Shown one piece after another: positions 24,971 to 32,238 of a stretch of DNA of 64,000 nt. Each line of letters opens with the position of its first letter. The stretch's first letter is position 1. The position numbers were made by a program, and so were the translations under genes. The stretch comes from Desulfosporosinus lacus DSM 15449 (GTDB lineage Bacteria; Bacillota; Desulfitobacteriia; Desulfitobacteriales; Desulfitobacteriaceae). Location: positions 248,001 through 312,000 of the forward strand of contig NZ_FQXJ01000004.1 of the NCBI RefSeq assembly GCF_900129935.1, read 5' to 3'. Under the pieces are notes generated by a model. It was not told the origin of the DNA, did no database searches, and was given only the letters and a program-made list of their open reading frames with translations.

Positions 24971-26698
24971 ATGATTGAAACGCTGTTTGATATGCATAAT
25001 ATTAAATATGTTATTAGTGTTGACGATTGCTATTTTGCGCCAAAATATGACGAGGTAAGAGCAAAAGTATATAGTGAGATGTGTTGTTCCATTGACCCAT
25101 TTAGAGGATATCTCACTGAAGTCGGAAAATCATCTCATATAAACGAAATTGATGAATTCACAGACCTTGGTACGGATACATCTGCCCTTATTGCTGAGCT
25201 TATTGAAGTTCTTTCTGAGAATGAGTTGAAACAATGTTTTTGTGAAGTTGAAAAGACAGATGAAATCTACTCAGTTGAGCAGAAGGCTATTCTCGCTTTT
25301 TTAGATGATATAAAGGCTCAAGGGTATATTGAGCAATACGTGACACTATCGACGGTAAGTGAAGCGGCTGCATTTGATTGTGAAAAGGTGGGTATTAATA
25401 ATGGCTCAATATTATGGTTGTTGGACAGAAATTTTGAAAGAGTTGGAGAGTCGGCAAATGCTGGCATTGAGCTTGCGAAGACTTTAACTCAACGCCATAA
25501 TGGGCATGACAATTATGTTTATATTTTATCTGCTGTAAAACCGGACTCCGAATTGAATGAAGATGAAATAGAGGCCGAATTTGACGAATTTCTTTCAGCC
25601 GAGTGTGACATTAAAACATCATCATTTTTCTATTATATTAATAAGCAACGTATTCTATCAAATAGAAAAGATAGAATTGCAAAAAGCCTAGCACAAGGAT
25701 TTAAACGGAAAGCGAGTTATGAACTGTTTAAAGCTTATGAAGAATGCCTGAGTGCCAGTATAGAATCAGCAACAGGAAAAATCTTTGGGATCAGGCAGAA
25801 AACTTTAGATTACCTACTTAATGAAAAAGTCGAGAGCAAAGGTGAGTCATGTATAAATTTTATGGCAAGGCTTGTACAGATATTGCAAACGGAAGAATAT
25901 AACAAAGCAATTGCTGTTAGACACGATACTCTTGTTGAGAAAATGAATTATTATGAGGAACTATGTAATGGAATAAAAAGCCCTGTTGGAAACGCAACTG
26001 AAATGACACCGATATTAAAAGAACTTCGCGATATAGAAATATATAACCAACATATTAATTCACAGTACCTTGAACTATCAACAGGAGATATTTTTCTTTA
26101 CAATTCTTCGTATTACTTATTAGTATCTCAAGCCTGTGACACATATTTGCGATTAGAGGGCTGTAGGAAATTAATGAATGCGACTCTTTTAGAAATTATA
26201 TCAGAGGGTAAATCTGAATTTAATTATCCCCTGTCATGTTTTAGAGATCTAAAAAAACCAATGGTCATGTATCAAAACCAGATTAGCATTCCATTTGATG
26301 TTTTGGATTTGTGCGTCACCAACCAAAATGGACAAGCTTACATTGATATAGCATATTTTCAAAACATAGAGGATGTTAAACTAAAGAATCATTCTAAGAA
26401 TTTTAACAGGAGATTACAGATAATCTGTGCACACTTAAAGGCGATAAATGAAAGTAAATTAACCATTGAGCGTCTTATCTGTAAAGATCCCGAGATTTCA
26501 GACGAGGCTGCAAAAGCTGCATATGAAACACTTCTTAACGAAGATTCTTTCTTGAAAAATCAGACAGTTAGTGATAATAAGCTATGTTTTCCCGTACAAC
26601 GAATATGTAGGTTAAATGAATTGACAACCATAGATATCGTTAAAGAGTACGGGATCGTTTTGTCTCGAATAGGTCATCCCTTTGATTTTCTTAAATAG
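24971..26698 (+). CDS. receiver-domain protein paired with the GHKL kinase
   Basis: 575 aa from ATG 24971, 10 bp after AGGTGG. The N-terminal ~210 residues look like a divergent response-regulator receiver: acidic pair D18-D19 (ISVDDCYF), phospho-acceptor candidate D152 in WLLDRNFE at the end of a hydrophobic strand, and K190 in LSAVKPD. The remainder has no motif I know; a part near 375-400 reads GDIFLYNSSYYLLVSQACD, which could be a ligand- or peptide-binding fold. No DNA-binding helix-turn-helix is obvious, so it may be an effector rather than a transcription factor. Fits the receiver-type proteins found with conflict-system kinases (Response_reg_2-like). Confidence 0.7.
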   Translation: MIETLFDMHNIKYVISVDDCYFAPKYDEVRAKVYSEMCCSIDPFRGYLTEVGKSSHINEIDEFTDLGTDTSALIAELIEVLSENELKQCFCEVEKTDEIYSVEQKAILAFLDDIKAQGYIEQYVTLSTVSEAAAFDCEKVGINNGSILWLLDRNFERVGESANAGIELAKTLTQRHNGHDNYVYILSAVKPDSELNEDEIEAEFDEFLSAECDIKTSSFFYYINKQRILSNRKDRIAKSLAQGFKRKASYELFKAYEECLSASIESATGKIFGIRQKTLDYLLNEKVESKGESCINFMARLVQILQTEEYNKAIAVRHDTLVEKMNYYEELCNGIKSPVGNATEMTPILKELRDIEIYNQHINSQYLELSTGDIFLYNSSYYLLVSQACDTYLRLEGCRKLMNATLLEIISEGKSEFNYPLSCFRDLKKPMVMYQNQISIPFDVLDLCVTNQNGQAYIDIAYFQNIEDVKLKNHSKNFNRRLQIICAHLKAINESKLTIERLICKDPEISDEAAKAAYETLLNEDSFLKNQTVSDNKLCFPVQRICRLNELTTIDIVKEYGIVLSRIGHPFDFLK

Positions 26699-26843
26699 AT
26701 TCATTATTTAATCAACATATAGTCTTCCCATTATTCATATAATAAATAGTTTAATTAGAACGGCCCATTATGAGCATAGTGGAACTTGGCTAAGGCATTG
26801 AGAAATCAGCTCCTTCTTTCAAGCTAAAAACCAGAAATGTTTG

Positions 26844-26872
26844 CACCATCTTTAACCGGATGGTGTTTTTTT
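26844..26872 (+). terminator. intrinsic terminator
   Basis: CACCATC and GATGGTG form a perfect 7-bp stem around TTTAACCG, followed by seven T. It lies 145 bp after the cassette and before the accessory operon, so it probably belongs to the older ICE backbone. Confidence 0.82.
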
Positions 26873-26902
26873 GTGCCCAAAAACAAGAAAGGACGTGACA
26901 TC

Positions 26903-27076
26903 ATGTATTTTTTTCATGGCAAACTCGGCCTTTACGAACGCCTGATGACCCAAAAGCCCGGCTTTAACCGCAGAGCCGGTAAGAGCGGCAAGAACGGCTC
27001 ACAGAAAAAGCCCTCTTCCCCAAAGCAGGATACGATTCAAAAACCTCAAGAAAATGAGGATAAAAACAATGCATGA
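26903..27076 (+). CDS. 57-aa basic protein of unknown function
   Basis: Starts at ATG 26903, 9 bp after GAAAGGA. It reads MYFFHGKLGLYERLMTQKPG, then a lysine/serine/glutamine-rich, disordered tail. It overlaps the next gene by 8 bp (ATGCATGA), so it heads the long accessory operon that runs into the coupling protein gene. Unlike its neighbours it is basic and has no acidic LE tail. No function can be assigned. Confidence 0.6.
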   Translation: MYFFHGKLGLYERLMTQKPGFNRRAGKSGKNGSQKKPSSPKQDTIQKPQENEDKNNA

Positions 27077-27773
27077 AATGTTAAAGCGGCTTATGCTGGT
27101 GGAACTGCGTAAGCAAGGCTACCACCGCGCCCAATATGACACGGAAAAGGACGCCGTGCTGCCCTCTCCTGATTTTCCTGAAATCCTGATGAAAGAACAT
27201 GAAATCTGGCGGCCCCGTGAAAAACCCGATCCGCCATTTGTTCTCGGAGAACTATGGCAAAGCGCTAAGGAAAAGGCGGAAATCGAAAGGAAGTTAGTTT
27301 ATCGCACTTTCCTTCCCATCCTGAATAAAGCGACGGAAATGGCGGCCGCCTGGGAGAATGCCAAACCCATGCCGATCCGCGCTGTATCCGAATTTCGCCT
27401 TTTATCCGAGTACAACAACATCGTGTTGGCAGCCAGGGATGACGGCGACCATGGCCTGCACTTTACCACCTGGCAATACGACTATAACCGCAAGAGCGTT
27501 GGGCGAGGACACTATACCACCAATTATGAGGAAGCTAAAAAGGATTTTGCCACTCGGTCCGGCCTGATACAAGAGAAAATCCTCTTCCAGCCGGAGCAGC
27601 TTAAACAAATCTACTCGGCGCTTCTCTTTCAAGGGAAAAACGACGACGAATTAACCTATGATACCGAAAAAGGGCTGCACGCCGTCATTGAAAAGCTAGA
27701 AACCATCTGCCCCGACCTGAAAGAGCTACAGGCCCAACAGAATCGGGAAGCCGAATTGGAGGTGGAATTGTGA
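27069..27773 (+). CDS. accessory protein, paralogue of 29531-30238
   Basis: 234 aa from ATG 27069, 8 bp after GAGGA. The central part FRLLSEYNNIVLAARDDG, the HYTTNYEEAKKDFATRSGLI stretch and the end (LHAVIEKLETICPDLKEL) align with the protein at 29531-30238 (YLLSQYGDVVLA…, VRAGLI, RIEEILPELKE). So the two are paralogues with different N-termini. Ends EAELEVEL, an acidic tail. Probably cytosolic. Such small proteins of clostridial ICEs have no known activity. Confidence 0.65.
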   Translation: MHEMLKRLMLVELRKQGYHRAQYDTEKDAVLPSPDFPEILMKEHEIWRPREKPDPPFVLGELWQSAKEKAEIERKLVYRTFLPILNKATEMAAAWENAKPMPIRAVSEFRLLSEYNNIVLAARDDGDHGLHFTTWQYDYNRKSVGRGHYTTNYEEAKKDFATRSGLIQEKILFQPEQLKQIYSALLFQGKNDDELTYDTEKGLHAVIEKLETICPDLKELQAQQNREAELEVEL

Positions 27774-28801
27774 AAGCGTTTATCGGCGTGGACATCCAGG
27801 AATGCCTCCGCCGCGTCGTCGAGGAAAATACCCTGTACCACAAAGCGGATTTTGAATACGACATCGGTGACCTGAAAAACGCGATATCCGTCCTTGCCTC
27901 CAAGAACTTCCTCTGGATGTCGCGGGAAAGCGGCACTTATTGCTTCCCAGAGCGGGATGTTTATCTCACACCTTCCTATGCCAACAATACCTGGCTATAT
28001 TACCGGGGCCATCCCGAAGAAATCAAATCCTTTTATGTCGAGGTGGACGACTTTAAAGACGGCAGAGTTTTAGGCAGCCTCGTGGCGCTGGATTACCTAA
28101 GCCATTGTGCGCAGGTGCAGGAAACCATGCAACCCGTACATTTCGCCAAGGTCACGTTTAAAGACGGAGTCAGGCGAACCTTCGAGATCAGCGAGTTTGA
28201 GAAAAACCGGGATTCCCTCCGTCAAAACTACGGCCCCTATACCTATGAATATGACAGCTCATCGGACCTGGATTCCCTAATGTACCACATCCGCAGCCAA
28301 CGCAAAAATAACCTCGAACCTTACGACTTCGACCGGTACATGGAGGAAATACGGTTGGAGCGTTTTGCGCGGTTCGGCTATCACGGGAGCGATTTTGTCC
28401 GGCTTTCCCCCTACGACGCCCAAAAATGCCACGCAGCGGGCTTACCGGTCTTTCTTTTTCCCAAGGATGAACCCCACCGCGAGCTACGGGATGGAGAATT
28501 GAGAAGCCTGCGCTACAAGAGCGGCCACCTGCTGGCTATCCGGCAGCAAGATAAGCCGATTTGGGACTACCTCAACCCTGAACTGCCAAAAATCGCGTCG
28601 CTGTTTACGCCGAAAGAGCTTTCCCGTTTGTATTGGTGCGTTTCCAACACCGGGAAAAACAATGACGCCACGCTGGAAGAAAACAGGAACCTTCAGGAGC
28701 TGCTTGCGAAACTGAACATTATCATCGGAGCCGGAGAAAAGGAGGCCCCTGCACTGGAGCTAGAACTGGAGCTGGAGCAGGAACAAGGACAGGAGCCGTA
28801 A
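27770..28801 (+). CDS. accessory protein of unknown function, highly acidic end
   Basis: 343 aa from GTG 27770, overlapping the previous stop by 4 bp, with GGAGGTGG 6 bp upstream. It has several parts: an N-terminal ~120 residues with aromatic strands, a middle helical part (FDRYMEEIRLERFARFGYHG) and a C-terminal part (LLAIRQQDKPIWDYLNPELP, FTPKELSRLYWCVSN) like the last domain of 27069-27773 and 29531-30238. It ends with a run of LELELELEQEQ. Multi-domain layout and operon position suggest a polyvalent accessory protein; activity unknown. Confidence 0.62.
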   Translation: MKAFIGVDIQECLRRVVEENTLYHKADFEYDIGDLKNAISVLASKNFLWMSRESGTYCFPERDVYLTPSYANNTWLYYRGHPEEIKSFYVEVDDFKDGRVLGSLVALDYLSHCAQVQETMQPVHFAKVTFKDGVRRTFEISEFEKNRDSLRQNYGPYTYEYDSSSDLDSLMYHIRSQRKNNLEPYDFDRYMEEIRLERFARFGYHGSDFVRLSPYDAQKCHAAGLPVFLFPKDEPHRELRDGELRSLRYKSGHLLAIRQQDKPIWDYLNPELPKIASLFTPKELSRLYWCVSNTGKNNDATLEENRNLQELLAKLNIIIGAGEKEAPALELELELEQEQGQEP

Positions 28802-28889
28802 CCATGATGGGACGCGACAAGAAATGCGAACGGTTTCCTGTTACCTCCGCACAAGGAACAGGGTTTTGCCTAATACGGGAGGTGATGAG

Positions 28890-29480
28890 ATGGCCAGGAA
28901 GAAACAGCAGGAGGACTATGAACAACGGCTCCGGGATTCCTTTGCGCATTGGCAGCACCTTCATGAGTATGGCGGCCAAGACCCTTCCTGGCCAGACGGT
29001 ACAAACCTCAACCTTATACGCAACCACATCTATTACTACAAGCACAAAATCGTAGAAACCATGGCTCCCGGGACGTATCCTGAAATCTATTACCGGGCGG
29101 TGCCGCCCGAGGTAGCCAACGACTATATGGCAAGGTCGAACGAAATCAGGGAAACGGCCAAGGCTTCTCTCGTTTTATATCTGTCCGATGAAAACTATCA
29201 GTATTTGTCCAAACGGATCGACAGCCTTGATCCCCAACAAGCAAAAAAACTTTGTGTTGGAAATATCCTTAACTACGCGGCGGGGCTTGCGACAGCCATT
29301 AAAAAGGATGATCTTGTGACAATGCGCCGCCACCGGAATCCCGGCTCCTATCTTGCGGCTTTCGTCTCCTGCGCGGAAAAGGTCAAAAATCTAAAACCAC
29401 CGGAAAATGAACAGCTCAATCTGTTTTATTCCACTGATGACAAGGAACAGGACATGGACGATGAGGAATGGGAAATGTAG
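28890..29480 (+). CDS. accessory protein of unknown function, acidic tail
   Basis: 196 aa from ATG 28890, 5 bp after GGGAGGTG; the longer frame from 28824 lacks a ribosome binding site. It is mostly helical: a basic start (MARKKQQEDYEQRLRDSF), a central YYRAVPPEVANDYM segment and a later helix pair. It ends with DMDDEEWEM. The 88 bp before it hold no gene. Family not recognised. Confidence 0.62.
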   Translation: MARKKQQEDYEQRLRDSFAHWQHLHEYGGQDPSWPDGTNLNLIRNHIYYYKHKIVETMAPGTYPEIYYRAVPPEVANDYMARSNEIRETAKASLVLYLSDENYQYLSKRIDSLDPQQAKKLCVGNILNYAAGLATAIKKDDLVTMRRHRNPGSYLAAFVSCAEKVKNLKPPENEQLNLFYSTDDKEQDMDDEEWEM

Positions 29481-29530
29481 CAATATCCCGGTTCATTTTC
29501 CCCCAAATCTCCTCCAGAAAGGAGCGTCCC

Positions 29531-30238
29531 ATGAAATCAAAAAATGAGTTTTATAAAGCCTTTTTTGAGGCCCTGAACAAGCTGGGCTATGATATCAAAA
29601 AATCAACGTCGGCAGATTACTACGCCGACATTTATAAAAACGGGCAAATCGTGGCCTTTTACCTGCCCAACGACACCCTTGAAAAGAACCCCTTTATCCT
29701 GGTCACGGACCAAACCATGGACGAAATCAATGACCTGGCGCGCCGGACCGCCCTGCGCTGCGGCATTTGCACTGAAAAACCCTACAGCGAGCAAAATCAA
29801 AAGCTGCCGGGCGGGGCCTATCTGCTCAGTCAATACGGCGATGTGGTGCTGGCCTGCAAATATCACCCGCTGTTCGACTATGTGTTCCGCACTTACCGCC
29901 TATCCCCGGAAAACAGTAAACCTATGCAGGTACAGCATTATTACAATAAGGCGGCGGCCATGGAGGAATACGCTGTGCGCGCCGGCCTGATAGACGCCCG
30001 CAAGCTGTTCAGCGAAACAGAATTGACCTTGATTCATGACCAGCTCGTCCGGTTTCAAATCAGCCCCAACAATGACAAGACTATCGAGGAATTTCAAACA
30101 GTTTGCCAAGCCATCGACCGCATCGAGGAAATCCTGCCCGAGCTGAAGGAGCGGGAAATCACGCTGGACTTTGAGCAGGAATTTGGTCAGGACCTGGACC
30201 TGGTCCGGCAAAACGACGAATTGGAGCTAGGAGGATAA
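29531..30238 (+). CDS. accessory protein, paralogue of 27069-27773
   Basis: 235 aa from ATG 29531, 7 bp after AAAGGAG. The N-terminal ~95 residues (NEFYKAFFEALNKLGYDIKK, YADIYKNGQIVAFY) form one domain. The remainder matches the paralogue at 27069-27773: YLLSQYGDVVLACK, an HYYNKAAAMEEYAVRAGLI helix and a final IEEILPEL. Ends NDELELGG. The pair points to duplication with exchange of the N-terminal domain, the mode of growth of polyvalent-protein families. Confidence 0.65.
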   Translation: MKSKNEFYKAFFEALNKLGYDIKKSTSADYYADIYKNGQIVAFYLPNDTLEKNPFILVTDQTMDEINDLARRTALRCGICTEKPYSEQNQKLPGGAYLLSQYGDVVLACKYHPLFDYVFRTYRLSPENSKPMQVQHYYNKAAAMEEYAVRAGLIDARKLFSETELTLIHDQLVRFQISPNNDKTIEEFQTVCQAIDRIEEILPELKEREITLDFEQEFGQDLDLVRQNDELELGG

Positions 30239-30240
30239 GT

Positions 30241-31074
30241 ATGGACGACAGGCCAAATACCTCTATCTGGGGAACCATTCTAAGCTGTGCGGAGATTGCC
30301 CTGTGTGTCTATCAGGTTGTAGCCGTTAAGGGCGAAGGTTTGATGATCCCCAGCAATAAGGCCGGGGAACTGCTGGGCGACAAAGCGCTTTTTCAGGGAA
30401 GAGCCAAGAACGGCTTCATCCACTATGATAAGGACAGTCCCGGAGAAATGGCGGCAGCTTATGAGCTTGTCAAAAACGGTCATATCACCGCTCCCGAGAT
30501 CATAGAGCAATACGGAACACCGGAGGATATTGAGGCGGACGGCAGGTTTCTGAATCCTGAATACTTCGGCGGGCTGCCCGAACCCGCAGAAACGCCCTGG
30601 GGTACGCTGAAAACCCAAACACCGCTTGACAACGGTGTTTTTTTATTGTCCGCAGACAGCCGTACCGGTATCGCTATCCATAAAACGGTGTCCGAATACT
30701 GCATGAGCGATTATTCCCGCGCCGAAAACTGCTGGGAGAAAGGAGACTTCTACTTTTACGACCTCAACCAGGGCGCGGCCATTGCGGTGTTCGAGCTTTC
30801 GGCAAGCCATCCCCCAGTGCTTGACCTGATAACAAGCTGGGAAAGCCTGATGCACACTCTGGCAACCGAGTTTCCTGACTACACGAACTACTGGAATTCA
30901 CAGGCCAGTCCCGACACACTGATTTACTATGTACCCGCCCCTTCCTTCATGTTCCTGCAGCAGCACTTGGATGAGGCGGTTAAAAATCCCCTCCTGGAGA
31001 CAACGCCGGAAGATCAGGAAACAGACAACTTCTTTGAGCGGGCCGACCCTTTTGACGACCCCGAAATTGAATAA
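30241..31074 (+). CDS. accessory protein of unknown function
   Basis: 277 aa from ATG 30241, just after TAGGAGGATAAGT. The first ~35 residues are hydrophobic (ILSCAEIALCVYQVVAV) but probably buried rather than a signal. A part near 130-230 reads NGVFLLSADSRTGIAIHKTV and FYFYDLNQGAAIAVFEL, suggesting a beta-rich fold. Ends DPFDDPEIE, a shorter acidic tail. Part of the tail-bearing operon leading to the coupling protein. Not recognised. Confidence 0.6.
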   Translation: MDDRPNTSIWGTILSCAEIALCVYQVVAVKGEGLMIPSNKAGELLGDKALFQGRAKNGFIHYDKDSPGEMAAAYELVKNGHITAPEIIEQYGTPEDIEADGRFLNPEYFGGLPEPAETPWGTLKTQTPLDNGVFLLSADSRTGIAIHKTVSEYCMSDYSRAENCWEKGDFYFYDLNQGAAIAVFELSASHPPVLDLITSWESLMHTLATEFPDYTNYWNSQASPDTLIYYVPAPSFMFLQQHLDEAVKNPLLETTPEDQETDNFFERADPFDDPEIE

Positions 31075-31114
31075 CCTCTTCTCTCCCCTTCCTCGAAATA
31101 CCGGTAAAGGAGCG

Positions 31115-31219
31115 ATGAACCTCTTGGGAACGTTTCTCTTAGGCACATTAGCAGGCGGCTTTTTAGGCGTTATGGTGATGTGCCTCTTGCAAATAAGCAG
31201 AAAGGACGGTGAAACATGA
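31115..31219 (+). CDS. 34-aa membrane peptide, DUF3789-like
   Basis: Reads MNLLGTFLLGTLAGGFLGVM, then VMCLLQISRKDGET. It is a single membrane helix with a small cytosolic end. The sequence and size match the DUF3789 peptides found just before T4SS genes in clostridial conjugative elements. GGAG lies close (2 bp) before the ATG, so initiation may be weak. The stop overlaps the next ATG (ATGA). Its role is unknown; it may be a regulator or small subunit of the mating channel. Confidence 0.65.
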   Translation: MNLLGTFLLGTLAGGFLGVMVMCLLQISRKDGET

Positions 31220-32238
31220 AGCTGATCTATATTTGTTCTCCCCTTCGGGGGGATATGGAGGCCAACCTTAAACGGGCCTCACAGTATTGCGCTTATGCGG
31301 CAAGCTGCGGCGTAATCCCTATCGCGCCCCATGTAGCCTGGAACGGCGTATTTGACGATACCATCCCGGCGAAACGGGAGGCTGCCCTCCGGCTGGGCCT
31401 TGAACTCCTGAAACGCTGCGACGAGGTTTGGGTGATGGGGAACGAGATTACACAGGGTATGCAGGGCGAGATTGACGAAGCCGCAAGACTCCATCGAGCA
31501 ACGGTCTATGTTTTGGACGAACAGGTTGAGCAAGATCTAAAGATCCGGCAGGAGCATACGCCGCTTGCTCTGGAGGACTGTATCCTCGACAGCAACCGTC
31601 AGGACTACGAAGGCAAAACTTTGGTGCTGGATGCTCAGTGTCTGATAACCAACTGCCGCAAAAGCGAAAATTCCCTGTGGGTGGCTTACAACGGTTTCGG
31701 CTGCACCTACGGTGCCCGCGGTCAGGCGGTCTACGCCAAAAGCCTCTTTGACGGACACGAAGCGCACTGGGAACGCGCCGATTTTTTAGGGATTGTCAAA
31801 CCGGAGAGCCTTGAAAAATGGTTGAGGCAAAACCCTATCCGCCATGAAATGGCCTATGAGGTTGCGCAAGAGGCAAAACAAGAACATTCCCTTGAGCCCT
31901 CTGCCAAAGGGGATTTAGGCTGGCCCTACGTCAACGGCTACTGCCATGGTGAAAACACAAGGCTGGTGCCTACGGCTGAAAACCTTGCCGCCTATATCGC
32001 AACCAAGGGCTTAGAGGGAGATCTTACCATCACGAACCCACTGGACCAGCCTTTCCTTACAACCTATGGAACCTTTATTGACCGCTGCAGTGATTTTGCT
32101 TTCCTTGAACAGCAATTAAAGCCTGTCCTCATTCCTCTGCAAACGGGCGAAATTGAACCGCCCCCCATTCAGGAATATTCAGGCCCCTATGAACTGGCGG
32201 ATGACGAGGAGGAATTAGACGGTGAGCTGGAGCCATGA
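31216..32238 (+). CDS. DUF4406-like (nucleoside deoxyribosyltransferase-fold) fusion protein
   Basis: 340 aa. Residues 1-105 have the nucleoside 2-deoxyribosyltransferase-like fold of DUF4406: IYICSPLRGDMEANL at the start, an IAPHVAW segment, CDEVWVMG and EIDEAARLHR. The next ~90 residues (TLVLDAQCLITNCRKSEN…YGARGQAVYA) form a small beta-rich domain, and a third part ends the protein, with the tail EELDGELEP. It overlaps both neighbours by 4 bp, so it is co-translated with the coupling protein. Members of this fold attack or bind nucleotides; here the substrate is unknown. Confidence 0.68.
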   Translation: MKLIYICSPLRGDMEANLKRASQYCAYAASCGVIPIAPHVAWNGVFDDTIPAKREAALRLGLELLKRCDEVWVMGNEITQGMQGEIDEAARLHRATVYVLDEQVEQDLKIRQEHTPLALEDCILDSNRQDYEGKTLVLDAQCLITNCRKSENSLWVAYNGFGCTYGARGQAVYAKSLFDGHEAHWERADFLGIVKPESLEKWLRQNPIRHEMAYEVAQEAKQEHSLEPSAKGDLGWPYVNGYCHGENTRLVPTAENLAAYIATKGLEGDLTITNPLDQPFLTTYGTFIDRCSDFAFLEQQLKPVLIPLQTGEIEPPPIQEYSGPYELADDEEELDGELEP

